From: Tretioscincus oriximinensis
Lineage: Eukaryota; Chordata; Lepidosauria; Squamata; Gymnophthalmidae
Assembly (NCBI GenBank): GCA_022410635.1
Contig: JAJVDF010000235.1
Span: 879,062 to 943,061, forward strand
Direction of reading: 5' to 3'
Length of the DNA: 64,000 bases
Shown piece by piece: positions 26,546 to 38,586 of the stretch. The number at the start of each line of letters is the position of its first letter. The first letter of the stretch is position 1. The translations under genes were made by a program, and so were the position numbers. The notes under the pieces were generated by a model. The model was not told the DNA's origin and searched no databases. It saw only the letters and a list, made by a program, of their open reading frames with translations.

Positions 26546-27679
26546 AGCCGTGCAATGGAAAAACATGTTAACTTAATTTCAAACTATGGATCCTCATGTA
26601 ATCAAACAAATCCTTTCCAAGCAGGAGATATAGCTGGGTATGGTGATCTCCCAGTAATTAAGCCAGTGACATGACAGTGTTTATAAAATGCTGCCTAGGC
26701 ACAATAGTAGGAAACCTTTAATAATGCATATATTTTTGTTGCATTTTTCTTACAAGGTGTTTTCAAAAGTGGAATGTTTTTTGATCTAATAGTTCAAATT
26801 TGATTGATCTGCTAGAGAACTTCAAATTATAAATAAGAAAGCTAAGGAGGGTACCCTATAAGGCTTTGCTTGCATTTCATTAATTGTTTCACAGAAGACT
26901 TCCCAGAACTATTTGGGCATTCATATAACTGGCTTGAAATGTAAGGTGAAACTGTATGGTGCAGTCTTACATATGGAAGTGTGCAGTAGATCTACCACAC
27001 AGAACAATGCTGAAAGACATCTGGAAAATCTTATATCTGCATGAGAAGAAGAATTTGAGAAACTTTTCTTCTTGGGGATATGATAAGTAAAACTCAAAAC
27101 TGATTTATGTGACAGCCGTCAAGACTTCTTCAACTTCAGAGACAGAGTCCTCCCCAAGGTGGCAGCAGACGTCTGCTTAAAAGGTGCTGATATAAATGGG
27201 GCTACAAGTATCATTTATTTCAGTCACAGTAAACTTTGTGCTACTAAGCATTACCATAAAATATGATTGATTGTGCAAGAAGAGGACTGCTTGGGACAAA
27301 AAGAAGCAAACTGAGGAAAGTTAGTTGATCTGACAAACAATTGTGGTAGTTGCTCTACAAGTTAATTTGAATGCTTGGAGATTTCTAGAGTTTAGTTGTC
27401 ACCCAACCCTGACAATGGAGGGTACTGTAAAGAATTCCTTAATTATCTCTCCAAAGACAAACATTATTTTATTTTTGATAATTTTTGCTACATTAATGAG
27501 TCGAGTCATCATCTAAAACTATAAAACACCAATGACCATCAATCTAAATTATTCCAGTGGATAAACAAACTGTCCATCAATTCAAAACTAGTTGATTGGA
27601 CAGCAGGGAGGAAACATCTCATCCACCACCCCGCTGAGAGAGAGACAAGAGTACAAAATGGCCACTATTGATGTTCAGT

Positions 27680-27946
27680 ACTTGCTCAGGGACAGTTGTA
27701 TAGCAGTTAAGAGCCCTGGTGTTTCAGCAGAGATACCGAGTTCAAAGCTCTTTGTTGGCTGTGGAGAGGGGTGAATGCCCTTTACTGGCCTCAACTCTAG
27801 CCAACCCAACTATTCAAAAGCAAGAAAATGTATGGTGGGGAAGATAGAATGTAAGCCTTAGGGTGAAAAACAAGCTTGTAAGCTACTTTTGTGTTCTTTC
27901 AGCTGAGAAAAGTGGGGCATAAAAAGCCAGTTCTTCTTCTACTACT
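27680..27946 (+). mobile_element. tRNA-derived SINE (second family), diverged copy
   Basis: The order of segments matches the better copy at 41664-41972: a tRNA-like head, then CTAGCCAACCCAACTATTC, then GTGGGGAAGATAGAATGTAA, then CTTGTAAGCTACTTTTG. The tail is TTCTTCTTCTACTACT. Confidence 0.7.
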
Positions 27947-28486
27947 TGCAATTCAGTGCCAGCCCAACCAGCCGCATGCTGTGGAGACATTAGTGGTGCC
28001 TGCTATAGGGTGCTTGTTGAAGAAATAAATCAATGTTTATTACACCGGTAGTATGAAAGCACTTGAAAGATATTGGGAATACTGTTTGGATCTGGATTGC
28101 AAGCATCATTATAACCTTCCAAAGTTCTGAAACGTCACTGTGAATGTCTTTTGGCAGCATCTGCATTCTATAATATGGTGACTTCATAGACCCATATCTG
28201 ACTTTTGAATGCAGGAATTAAAGTCAAGGTCACTTTGAAATGGTCTCCTATGCAGATTGACTTGGGTCTCTATTCCACTTTTTGTTATTTAGAAATAACA
28301 GCGGTGACAAACATATTCCAAGCTCCAATTTGGAACTGGGGGTGATTTTGTTGATTTCTGCAAGATGAAGCACTTCTGGGGCCATCTCCAGATACTTGGA
28401 GAAACATCTCCAGTTTGGATTACCGCCCCCCAAATTTGAGGAACTTTCAAAGAGGCAACAAAGGTTATGGTACACCAAAGAGTACC

Positions 28487-28803
28487 ATAACTTGAGTAAA
28501 AGTAACATTGAGTGCTACCAACAAATTATAAACTTGGAGAGTATAGTATGAAATATAAATTACTTCATACACAAGGTTCACTATATAATGTAAATAATGT
28601 AAAATGTAAATAAATAAATAAATATAAACTGTATATATATAGATTGTTCACAGTAACACAAATCTGTCCCACAATCTGCAGTTGAGCCCAGTTGGGATAG
28701 GTTTGTGTTAGTAGAACTGGTGTATGAACTAATACATTCACACATATTTCATACTATACAAGTTTATAACTCGTTAGCATTCAATGGTATTTTCGCTCAT
28801 TAC
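28487..28803. mobile_element. Nested foldback element
   Basis: Outer arms pair (TATAAACTTGGAGAGTATAG against the complement of CATACTATACAAGTTTATA). Inner arms ACACAAATCTGTCCCA and TGGGATAGGTTTGTGT also pair. A TAAA-rich stretch lies in the left half. Resembles a MITE with no coding capacity. Confidence 0.7.
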
Positions 28804-29700
28804 AAAGAAGACTTTTCAACAGATATTATAGGCTGCGCCTGCTGAAACTGTTTCTTTTTTACAACCATTAAAAATGTAGAACCCCCATCTTACTTTTCCC
28901 CATGGTAACTCACCCTCCAGCATNCAGCTTTGTAGAGAACCACCATCATGCTCTGCACTACCTGCCACATTTCTGGTCTTCTTCTGGACTTAGAAAACTC
29001 TAATGTGCATACCATTGGTGCCTGTGCAATCTTATCTTTATATCTGAAACCTTTTTTTGACATGGCTTGTCTGACATGGCAAGCATTCTTCTGCTTGTAG
29101 GTACTGTTTTACTGGGGAAAGAACTGCACCCAGGGGATCAATATTATTTTTTATCATGAGAAACGGCATCTAGATAAGCCATGTTGCCACTCATATTTTC
29201 ATTCCATTTGGTCCTTTGTTTCCAACTTCCCATGAATTCTAACTCTTTAGAACTTCATTGCATACAGGCTCAGTGATTTTGTCAAAGATAATGCCACAAT
29301 AAACAATTTAAGATGTGCTTTTGTAAACTTCACACTCCCATGGGAAACCAAGGGACATCAATCAATCTGCTACCATTGGCAGATGCTTGTTCTCTCATTT
29401 CCTAAGACTATGGAAAACTCCAATAGTTTCCTATATTGGAACCAGAAGGTGCCTTTTACAGTCGCTTCTTTGGAAATCAAAGTGGCAGTTCTACTTCACA
29501 AAAGGAAATGTCTGTGATTTTTTCAGTTTGCTTGGATAAAAGAAGCTGAAACAAAGGACACATATCTATGAATTCTCAAGCATTTACTCATGCTGTATTT
29601 ATTCCCTAGTCCACAAAAATGTGGGTGTGGGTTAAGGTCATGGACAGTCCTTCCGGGTGGTGTCGAGGAGAGCTGCAGTAATTGGGGCCGATGGGTGCTT

Positions 29701-29900
29701 TACCTTACTATTTGATTTATACCCCACCCACCTCCCAAAGGGCTCTGGGGGGCTCACAATGCAATACAAACCATAAAATACAAGATAATTATATAAAGCC
29801 AGTACAATTCAACATGAATTATAAAAACAGAGCCAGGAAATATTTAAAAGCAAATTAAAATCATAACCCCCAACCTGTGCTCCAGGTTGGCACACCGGGT
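29701..29900 (-). mobile_element. L2-like LINE 3' fragment
   Basis: TTTATACCCCACCCACCTCC, then GGGCTCTGGGGGGCTCACAA, then an A-rich stretch. This is the inverted 3' end typical of squamate L2-like LINEs. A poly-G run follows near 29930. Confidence 0.5.
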
Positions 29901-31717
29901 CCATTGTGGGTAGGTTAAGAGTCAGCTGAAGGGGGGGGGGAGCCACCTGCAGTACTTGCAGGGGTGCAGAGTTACAGTGCCCATATCATAGTGATTGGTT
30001 AGAAGATCGATCATCGCAACACACTTTAGTGATATTTATAGTGCAGAAGCAAATGCTGATCCATCACGCTAGATACAATGGACTAGATGGCAAGTGATCA
30101 AGCACCAAAGGCACACTAGGAACTATTCAAAAGGTCGGCGTGGAGATCAGTGGAACTTCTTTTAAACCTGAAGCCTGTCTCCAAATCCTTTTTCATGTGA
30201 TGTGCATTTCAAATTTCAAAGCATGATAGTGCGCCTAGATGTCAGTTATTGTCTGGAAGTTTCTTGAGGCACTGATGATTTTTTAAAAATATATTATTAT
30301 TAATACATAATGGAATACATAGATTATAAGAAAAAGGAAAAAAATGTCATCATTCAAAATACAATTCTTTCATTTACGTGGGGGAAGCCTATAAGAACTA
30401 CAAACAAAACAATACCTCTAAGTCTAAATTTACTATCCTAATCTGCCTAAATTTCTACCCTGCTTTAGAAATATTTCATTTATTTCATCCTATCCATACT
30501 TAAATGGACAACAGGAACTTTTAAAAACCAAGGTATTTTCCCCCGATCAANGCAGGAGACACACAAAGGGCTAAAAGGTGGATTTAACATATGCAAGGCT
30601 TCCATCCAGTCCCCGCTATGCTTTGTCGGGCTGAGTGCTGATTGGCTTGTAGCCGCCATTACTTCCCACGTCTGCTCGCAGGACACATGCAGGAAAAAAG
30701 CAGGTTTCAGCTGGTATCCACCATGAGTGCTGGAAAAATCAGCTCTCATGAAACCCACAGTAAGACAGGTTTGTAGCAATTGTGTCACTCACAATCTGCC
30801 ATTATGACTGTAGGAGCCACCCAGAAGGTGCTCTTATGCAGGCATAATTNCTGCATATGTCTGCAGCCTTAGGTCAGTTCAGGAATGAAGATGGACTAAA
30901 AATACAAGTTGAAACAGCACCTTAAATGTCCTTCTCTCACCCCCCCAAAAAAGAGAGAGATAGAAATTCTGGTTTAAATATTTTAATTTGTTTCACTGTT
31001 TTAATTATTGAATTTCTGCTATTATAATGAGCAATGACAGATGTGGAAGAATATAGATAAATTCATGTTGATGCTTCTTCTGCTTACTAGGATTTATTTG
31101 AACCTGCACTGCTCTGGCAAATCTTAGCCCAAAATACATTGTGCAGAGGGCACCCCAACCAGCTAAAACAGCTAAGACTTTAAGTGGATTCAGAAGGGAG
31201 TTTCTAGGGATTACCCCAAACTAAAACCAGAGAAAAGTTATTCAGATTTTCTCCGGTCTGTGTCCATTTTTTTCAGAATAGACCTTTTTGCAGTGCGACC
31301 ATTTCAGAATAATTGCTATGAGGAGGGGAAAGAGAAGGCTGGAAATTTCCCCTGCCCAATAGATCAGAAAAANAATAATGGGCCAGCATGGCAGGAGTCC
31401 CAAATGCAGCCTTTAGATTGGCATGCTACTGGTAGAGGATTTTCCATTTTTCACTCATACTGGCTCTTGCTACTTTGGGTTTTGATTTGTTAGTCATAAC
31501 ATGAGAAATGAAGCAAATGAATAATAGATAAAAAAAATGATTGCCCTAGGACTATATGGAGCTTTTGGTTGATGTTAAACGATTCTATCAAGCATCATAT
31601 AATCTTTTTGTGTGTGTGTGTGGGGGGTGTGTGAGGGGTGATTCCCGCCCTTTACCACTGGTCCCTTGATGGGTAACGGGAAACCAAGAAATAATAAGAA
31701 TAAAATAACAATCATTA

Positions 31718-32004
31718 TCTATGCATATAATAAAACGCAGATTAATGAGTAAAACATTCTGAGGTAGAATAACCAATGACAGGGNTTGGAACTTTGGCAG
31801 CCTCCAGAGAGAAAGGGAGGAAGATAAGCAACGAAGGGAAGGAAGGAAGATAAGGAAGAAAAAAGGAAAATAATAGGAAGGAAGGAAAGAGAAGGAAAGG
31901 AAGAAAGAAAGAAGGGGCAAGTGAAAGAGGAATGGGTGGGGGCAAAGGAGGGGTGGGTGGGTTGGAAGCATGTATAGGTGCAAAGGCAAGGAGGGGCTAG
32001 AGCC
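31718..32004 (+). mobile_element. Helitron-like fragment with GA-rich body
   Basis: Begins TCTATGCATATAATAAAACG, a Helitron-like 5' TC end after A. It then shares TTGGAACTTTGGCAGCCT with 34155-34372 and a purine-rich (GGAAGG)n body ending GGGGCTAGAGCCC. The terminal hairpin and CTAG end are missing. Confidence 0.5.
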
Positions 32005-32310
32005 CAATAATAATACATTAATAAAACTTTTAAAAAGATCCATACTCCCCTCCCTTCTTCCAACCCACCTACCCTCCCTTGAACAACAGAGCTTAGAGGG
32101 AGCTAAGAGTCAAAAGCCTGGGTGAAGAGGTGGAGGCTATATAATGTAGGCTCCTGGCAAGCTTCTAGGAGGCTGTTGCAGATTGTGTGAGCCATCACAG
32201 AGGCCCTCTTATGTGCTTCTACCCCCTTGCATCTCTGAGAGCAGAAGAACTACCAGAAATCTTTCTCCTTGAGATCTTAGAATGTAACTAAGGCTATGTA
32301 AATATGGCAT
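32005..32310 (-). mobile_element. LINE (L2/CR1-like) 3' fragment
   Basis: TTAATAAAACTTTTAAAAAG, then CAAAAGCCTGGGTGAAGAGG, then CTTGAGATCTTAGAATG. Inverted relative of 59975-60390. Confidence 0.6.
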
Positions 32311-33679
32311 GATTCATGGTCCAGCGGCATTCCCAAAACTATAATCTATTTCCATGTACCTCTAGTTTCATAATTACCTTATAATTTTTATATGTGTGGT
32401 GTTGTGTACATAATTTTAAAAATTATTGTGATTAAGAATTTAGTGATTGGCCTGGCCTTACAATNTTACTCAAGCATATTAAGGAAGTAAATGTATAAAA
32501 TGTTCATTTTGTTAAAATTATTTCCTGAGTCCCTGAGAAAGGCATTTCTAAAACATAATGGGCTTCTGCATAAATAAATAAATCATTTTGGGTACCTTTT
32601 TCTTCTTTTTAGTGTGATTTATTACGATTTTGTTCTCTCTTATCTTTCTTTTGGTTTAAATCTCCAGAATCAGTTTTTGGACTTATTTGATAAGTTGTGA
32701 GAAATCAGTTGGATAGAAGTTTGTGAGCATTCAACCAAAATAAATACTTGATGCAGAGTAAATTCTAATACCTGCTATAAATTCTTGACTTCCTGATATT
32801 CCAAAAGTCGCTAGAGATTCAGGAAATAATGTTTGACCTAGATACTTGAAAAATATTTTCACATTTAAGATTTTTTAATGACTCAAGAACAAGGATGTTT
32901 TCCCTATACGTTATGTAGTTCCAAACCATTGCAAATGTAATGTAAAAAAAATACAATAATGGAAATTACTTTACAATTCAATGTGGATTTCTTTGGCAAA
33001 GTAGTTGTTTTGAAGGCCTAAAATTACTATAACTATAATGTATAATTCCTGCAAAATGCATGTAAACTAAAGTGGGTGGATTACTGATCCAAATGCAAAC
33101 CTTAGAGTTCAAGGCTCCTTGTAAACCTGTGTCCAAATCTCGTCTTCAATGCTTGGGTAGGCTAATAAATTGAGCAGCCGGTTATTCNTGGTGAAGTTTG
33201 TTTCCCTAAAGACAGAACGAGTTTTATGTTTTCAATTAACTGCATAGAACAACAGGAAAAATTGTAGCGTATGACTACAAACTTAGCACCACTTGTCTTA
33301 AATAAAATTCCTATAGAGTTATGGGTTGGCAGTCAACAGGATATTATGGATGTGCTAAAGCACTTCTGCTTAGAACTGGTTTTCTTAGGAAGGAACCAGA
33401 GGTTTTGGAAAGTTGGGTACCAAACTGAACCCTTTCGGATTCGAAAAGTTTGGTATCTGATGAAGCTGAGTTTGAAACAAACCATTCATTTAAAGCTATT
33501 TTCTCTCTTTATTTACATTCTCTTCTCCTTCCATGATGTCCCAGCTTCCCATCCCAAGCAGCAGGACCTGGTCTCCCCTCAATCATGCATGAGCTTTCCC
33601 CACATTCTATTTGCAGAGTTGTCTTTTGTTCCAAGCAACCCACACCAGGCTGCCGTTACTAGACAAGCAACATTTTATT

Positions 33680-33762
33680 TATTTTTTTCCTCAGGAAAAA
33701 CTGGGAGGCATCCCAAAACCAGGTTTTCAACTCTCCCCAAAAGGGATCATCTGGTCAGCCTA
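33680..33762 (+). mobile_element. Half-copy of the TAGGCTGACC MITE
   Basis: TCCTCAGGAAAAACTGGGAG, then CAAAACCAGGTTTTCAAC, then ATCATCTGGTCAGCCTA. This is the right half only of the family at 24961-25157. Confidence 0.75.
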
Positions 33763-33766
33763 TAAT

Positions 33767-33910
33767 GTCCAGCAAAGGGCCTAGTAGCACTTTGAGACTA
33801 TCAGGAGAAAGGTGGGTGGCATAAGCTTTCATAGTAGACGCGTCTACAAAAGCTTATGCAACCCACTTTTCTCCTGTTAGTCTCAAAGTGCTACTAGGCC
33901 TTTGCTGGAC
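33767..33910. mobile_element. 144-bp near-perfect Penelope-like palindrome
   Basis: GTCCAGCAAAGG at the left end is complemented by CCTTTGCTGGAC at the right. The centre is GTAGACGCGTCTAC (33833-33846). Only a handful of mismatches across about 70-bp arms. Same family as the copy at 13870. Confidence 0.85.
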
Positions 33911-33986
33911 TAGGTTATAGATGTTATATTGTATTCTTGTTTTTGACTGAAAGATTTACTGTTTATGGCTAAATGGCTGGACTTTT

Positions 33987-34153
33987 TAGGCTGATCAGAT
34001 GAGCCCTTTTTTTTGGGGGGGGGGGTTTAAAACCCGGTTTTGGGGTGCCTCCCAGTTTTTCTGAGGAAACGTTTTTCAAAAAAAGATATTTTTTTGAAAT
34101 TTTATTTGTTTTTTAATTTTTTTTCCTCAGAAAAAAACGGGAGGCACCCCAAA
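33987..34153 (+). mobile_element. TAGGCTGACC-family MITE, right end lost
   Basis: Left end TAGGCTGATCAGATGAGCC, internal inverted pair CGGTTTTGGGGTGCCTCCC and GGGAGGCACCCCAAAA. The right TIR is missing, abutting a Helitron-like piece. Confidence 0.75.
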
Positions 34154-34154
34154 A

Positions 34155-34372
34155 ATGAGTTCAACATTCTGCAGTACAATGACCAATAAAAGGGTTTGGA
34201 ACTTTGGCAGCCTTCAGAGACAGAGTCCTGGGTTGGAAACTGGCTAAAACAAAGAAAAGAGAAAGAAACAAAGAAACAAAGAAGCAGCAGGTGAAACGGG
34301 GATGGGAGAAAGAAAGGGATGGAAGCAAGGGGGAGGAGGGGCTAGAGCTTGTTGCATTACCGTATATATACC
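34155..34372 (+). mobile_element. Helitron-like fragment
   Basis: Shares TTTGGAACTTTGGCAGCC, a GAAA-rich body and GGAGGAGGGGCTAGAGC then TTGTTGCATTA with 31718-32004 and 61395-62140. Confidence 0.45.
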
Positions 34373-34569
34373 ATGTGTATATGTGTAAACTCTTTATAAC
34401 AAACTCCAAGGAACCAGAAAAATGTGTATGTTATAATGAAACTTTCATTATACTGAATCAATGCAAAAAAACGACTTAAATAGGTTATCACAGTAATACA
34501 CTTTTAAATACCAGAAACCACTGCAAAAACTATTTCAATATACTTTTAAATGCCAGAAACCATTGCATC

Positions 34570-34690
34570 AGTCCCTACTGAGCCTTATTTTGGGCTGTAT
34601 CTCAGGTGAGTAGCTTGGCCATCCACGTGCCAGTATGGACTATGGCAGGCCCCATTTGTGTATCCGAGATACAACCCAGAATGACAACCA
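34570..34690 (+). mobile_element. Foldback DNA-element remnant
   Basis: GGGCTGTATCTCAGG and GAGATACAACCCAG are an inverted pair around GGCCATCCACGTGCCAG. Related to 26396-26545 and to the core at 37940-38150. Confidence 0.5.
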
Positions 34691-35149
34691 GGGACAATCT
34701 AGAGTCTTTCAGTCTTAACATACTTGTAAATGGCAAAAACCACTGCTGCATTTTCTTGCAAACTGCTTTCCCTTGCCACCTTCCTTGCCAGGGTAAATAT
34801 ATTTACTTTTACATTGGACCCAATCATTGTCACAATCATCCATAGGATTCTGAGGATTTAATCCTGCCATCCATTGGCTTGAAAATCTTTGCTGTCGCTT
34901 TAAAAATCTTACTCTGTACTGAACACCAATTTGTTATAAAAGGGTCTTGCAGAATAGACAGAGGTTGTTATACTGAAACTTTAATTACAACAAGGTTTGT
35001 TACAACAGGGGCATTTTAACATTGTTGTAAATGGTATTTGTTATACCATGAATTTTGTTATATTGGGGTCCTTTATAACGAGGTTTCCCTGAATATTTAC
35101 AGTAGAATAAACTTTAAAGTCTTGATTGATTAGCTAAAGCAACATCTAT

Positions 35150-35290
<141 letters not shown>

Positions 35291-36738
35291 CAGCATATGA
35301 AAAACAACTATTCCCACTCACAGTGAGATTATTGTTCAGCAACTCATCTTTCTTTGCTTCTTTGTAATACTAATGACTTCGTGATGCTTATAAAGTGCTA
35401 AGCAAGTTTGCCATGATGAGAAAAGATCTTTGTCTAGAAAGGCCCCAGAAGAAAATGCTTTAAGTTGCTAAGGTTTTGCATCAGCAGGAATATTGTCATA
35501 ATAAAACCATATTTAACTTGTGCTCATGGAAGGGAATAGTTTCCAAAGCGCAAGTTTCATCACCGTTCTTATGTGATCCTCTAGAGTATTCAGGTATTGA
35601 TGTGTTGAGNGACACTGACAGACGGACGGTTCGTGACTTACTAAACTTTTAGAAAATTCATTCATTGTACTACATCTTGCTCCTTCCTTTAAAAAGAAAA
35701 CCATCAAGCCTTTGTTTGTTTTATATCCTCACGAATGTGTACCCCTCTTCCAAGTCCATAGAGAGGGACATGCAGGTTTTTATATTTCCTGCAAGTCACG
35801 TTTTCATTTCTCCCACTCTCATGAGGGGATTTTACCTCAGATACACCAAATAGAAAACATGTGGTCAAGGTTAANGGTATTGCTGTAGGACACTCAGCTC
35901 CAAAGATTTGGTGAAAAAAAGCATTGCTAATCTAAAGTGAAACGAAAGCAGCTGGTATAAAGAATGTGGAATATAAACTCTCACTATACATTGTGTTATG
36001 TTTCATTTATATTTTTAGTACATGGAGTAAAAAAAAAGAAAATAATTGTTGATGAAATGTTTTATTTTTCTTCTTTTCAAACTATCATGGCAACTTATCT
36101 ATCATTGAAGGACCTATAATTTAATATTGAGTTGCTTTTCAGGGGATAATATATCACCACTAATTTAATAATATCCCTATAGATTTGTCAGTGGTATGAA
36201 GAAAGAGAAGGAACAGAATTTTCTCTCAGAAAGCTCTGGATAACTTGTAACAAATTGTTAAAAATTAGCACTACTGACTTTCGCAGTATTTATCTGGAAA
36301 TGCTTCATCCAATACTTCCATTTGTTCAGTTGTTCAGTTTTCTTGGACATGGGTTACCTTTCAAATTTTCATTTAGGTTTCATACCCTTATTCCTGGGAA
36401 TCATTTGCTGATGTTCTTTTATCACATGTTTCTTTCTCTTTCTTCAAGATTACTTGCCTCCTTGCTTGTCTTTATCCTAAAGCTCAATAGTGATGATTGT
36501 CACATAGAAACCACGATAGAGTTTTATACCTTTAATGGATATAAAAAAGCTTTTGTCTCCAGGGGCAGCATTCATTAAAAACTATACCTTATTAAAAGTT
36601 CTCTCTTCTAGAGCCATTAAAGGTATACAGATCTATTTCAGTTCTTATGTGGGAACCTTATCAAGAACCATATCCACAAGGATTCTCAGAACCATCTGAA
36701 GCCAATTCCAAACGCAGCATATTTGTCAGTATAAGAAT

Positions 36739-36800
36739 TATTTATTTATTTGTGTCTACATTCCAACCTGTACCCAAGGGTCTCAGGTCAGATCATATTT
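36739..36800 (-). mobile_element. Short L2-like LINE tail
   Basis: ATTTATTTATTTGTG, then CCAACCTGTACCCAAGGGTC, then TCAGGTCAG. Inverted 3' end fragment. Confidence 0.45.
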
Positions 36801-36903
36801 ACCTGTTTTTCTAACCTGCAATTCATCACCTTATTACAGTTGCATATGCTCTGTCTTCTCCCATACACAGTTTCCTATAAATACTTGACCCTGACATTAG
36901 TCC

Positions 36904-36988
36904 CTCAGCATCTGAAGAAGTAGACGTGTCTACGAAAGCTTATGCCACCCANTTTTCTCAAGTTAGTCTCAAAGTGCTGCTAGCTCCT
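36904..36988 (+). mobile_element. Penelope-like repeat with best hammerhead-like core
   Basis: CTGAAGA (36912-36918), stem GTAGAC/GTCTAC (36920-36933), GAAA (36934-36937), then GC-TTAT-GC (36938-36945). The family segment TAGTCTCAAAGTGCTGCTAG follows. Confidence 0.65.
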
Positions 36989-37662
36989 AAAATGGAAATA
37001 AGTATGAAATACACAAATAAAACCATGGATTAATAAAACTTTAATGACTAGTACCAAAGACTCTACAAAACAGGGCAGTTTTTAATAGAGATTTAATATA
37101 AAATATTTTAAAATAAAATATAAAGAGTTATTCTGGGATATAACTTGGGAAAAGACCTGCCTTTCATATGCAAGCATGCTGACCATAAACCCCTATTCCA
37201 AGATATATCTTAGAATAATTTTCAGTTTGGAAAGGGCTTTAAACTAAGCCACTATCCTATAGTAGTGTAGGAGAAGGTCACAGGCTTTCCANTTGCTTTG
37301 CTATTTCATGCTATGAGAAGCCGTAACCTGCATCTACAAATAACTAAGTGTCTTTTTTCCAGAAACAAACTGGCGGTTGCAAATGGGGACCTTCAGTGGG
37401 CAAAACAGATGTTTCACTACTAAGATATAGCTACTTCCTGTGAACAGCCTGAAATTATTAAAATGTTGGAAAAGACTATTTCTCCTGTCAAATTCTGATT
37501 TCTTTTGTTGAAGTCATACTTGAATCCCCCTTTTCTTCCTCTAGACACATAGGGCCAAATTACTTCTTAGCATTTAGTTTCGACCAATCAATTTATTTTC
37601 CTCTTATTTCCTTCTCTGAAGATTTGAACACAACAACCCAAACTGTTTTTCTATTTTTTTTG

Positions 37663-38586
37663 TGACTGCATTCACACGATGAGCTAAAAACCGGAATAAA
37701 ACTATATTCCGGAATATAGCAATCACGTGTCTATGCACACCACAAAGCTATATCCGGAATATTAGCAATCGCGTTTGTGCTCATGAAGCTATATTCCGGA
37801 ATATATAACAATCTCGTGCACAAATACCCCCTGCCTGCTTTTGGAGGCTGCTGCTGCCATCGTTGGAGGATCGTTTGCCTTCTCCTTGAAGTCAATCTGT
37901 CAGCAGCAGCCCCTGAAAGCAGGCAGAGGCCTGGGTAAAGGAAATTCTTCTGAAGCAAAGAGGATGCAGAGATGGCCATGTTCTGCTGGCCCCATCCATA
38001 TGAAGTCTAGTTCTGGGTAACATTTTGGGATGGTTTGGCATGTGGATGGCCAAGCTCTGTCCCAAAATGTTACCCAGAACTAGGCTAAGTATGGATGGGG
38101 CCAGCAGAACGTGGCCGTCTCCGCCTCCTCTTTGCTCCGGAAGAATTTCCTAACGCAGTAGTAGCTGTCAAAAAGGGAGCCAATCTGTTCCTCAGAATAG
38201 GAGACTGCCAACCCATTGGACCTGCCATGGTCTACACTAGCATGTGGTTGGCAGGCTCCTATTCCGAGGAACAGATTGGCTCCCTGTGGATGCAGCCCGT
38301 CAGTGCAGTGCAGTCCTTTTTGACAGATATGGCTGCATCCTCGCTTTAACCTCTCGTGACTTTTATGCAGAAGCTAGAGGTCAGGGGATGGCCGCGAGAG
38401 GACAGAGGTTCGCCACGAGAAGACAGAGGTTCTCCGGAATGATGCCNGAATATCCCAGGAATAGTTTATTCTGAGATAAAAGGTGTTTATTGCAGGACGA
38501 CTGCTGAAAGACACTCAACATGTGTGCCAGAACNTCCCTCATCTCGCCCCGATTGAGTAAGAAAATAGCCATGTGCACGCAGCCTG
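37663..38586 (+). mobile_element. Non-autonomous DNA transposon with two internal foldbacks
   Basis: Left end ACTGCATTCACACGATGAG, right end GCCATGTGCACGCAGCC, roughly complementary. Inside are three repeats centred on TATTCCGGAATA (37703-37807), a foldback with 91-bp arms (37940-38030 and 38060-38150), and a second foldback (38174-38216 and 38242-38285). No coding capacity. The superfamily is uncertain, hAT-like by its ends. Confidence 0.65.

Noticed and set aside
31588..32063. Minus-strand frames of 114-151 codons rich in Pro, Leu, Ser and Phe
   Set aside because: They translate a purine-rich (GGAAGG)n tract, so they are low-complexity artefacts.
33271..33765. 164-codon plus-strand open frame
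   Set aside because: Its 3' third is the half-MITE at 33680-33762. There is no family resemblance, splice context or codon pattern to support a gene.
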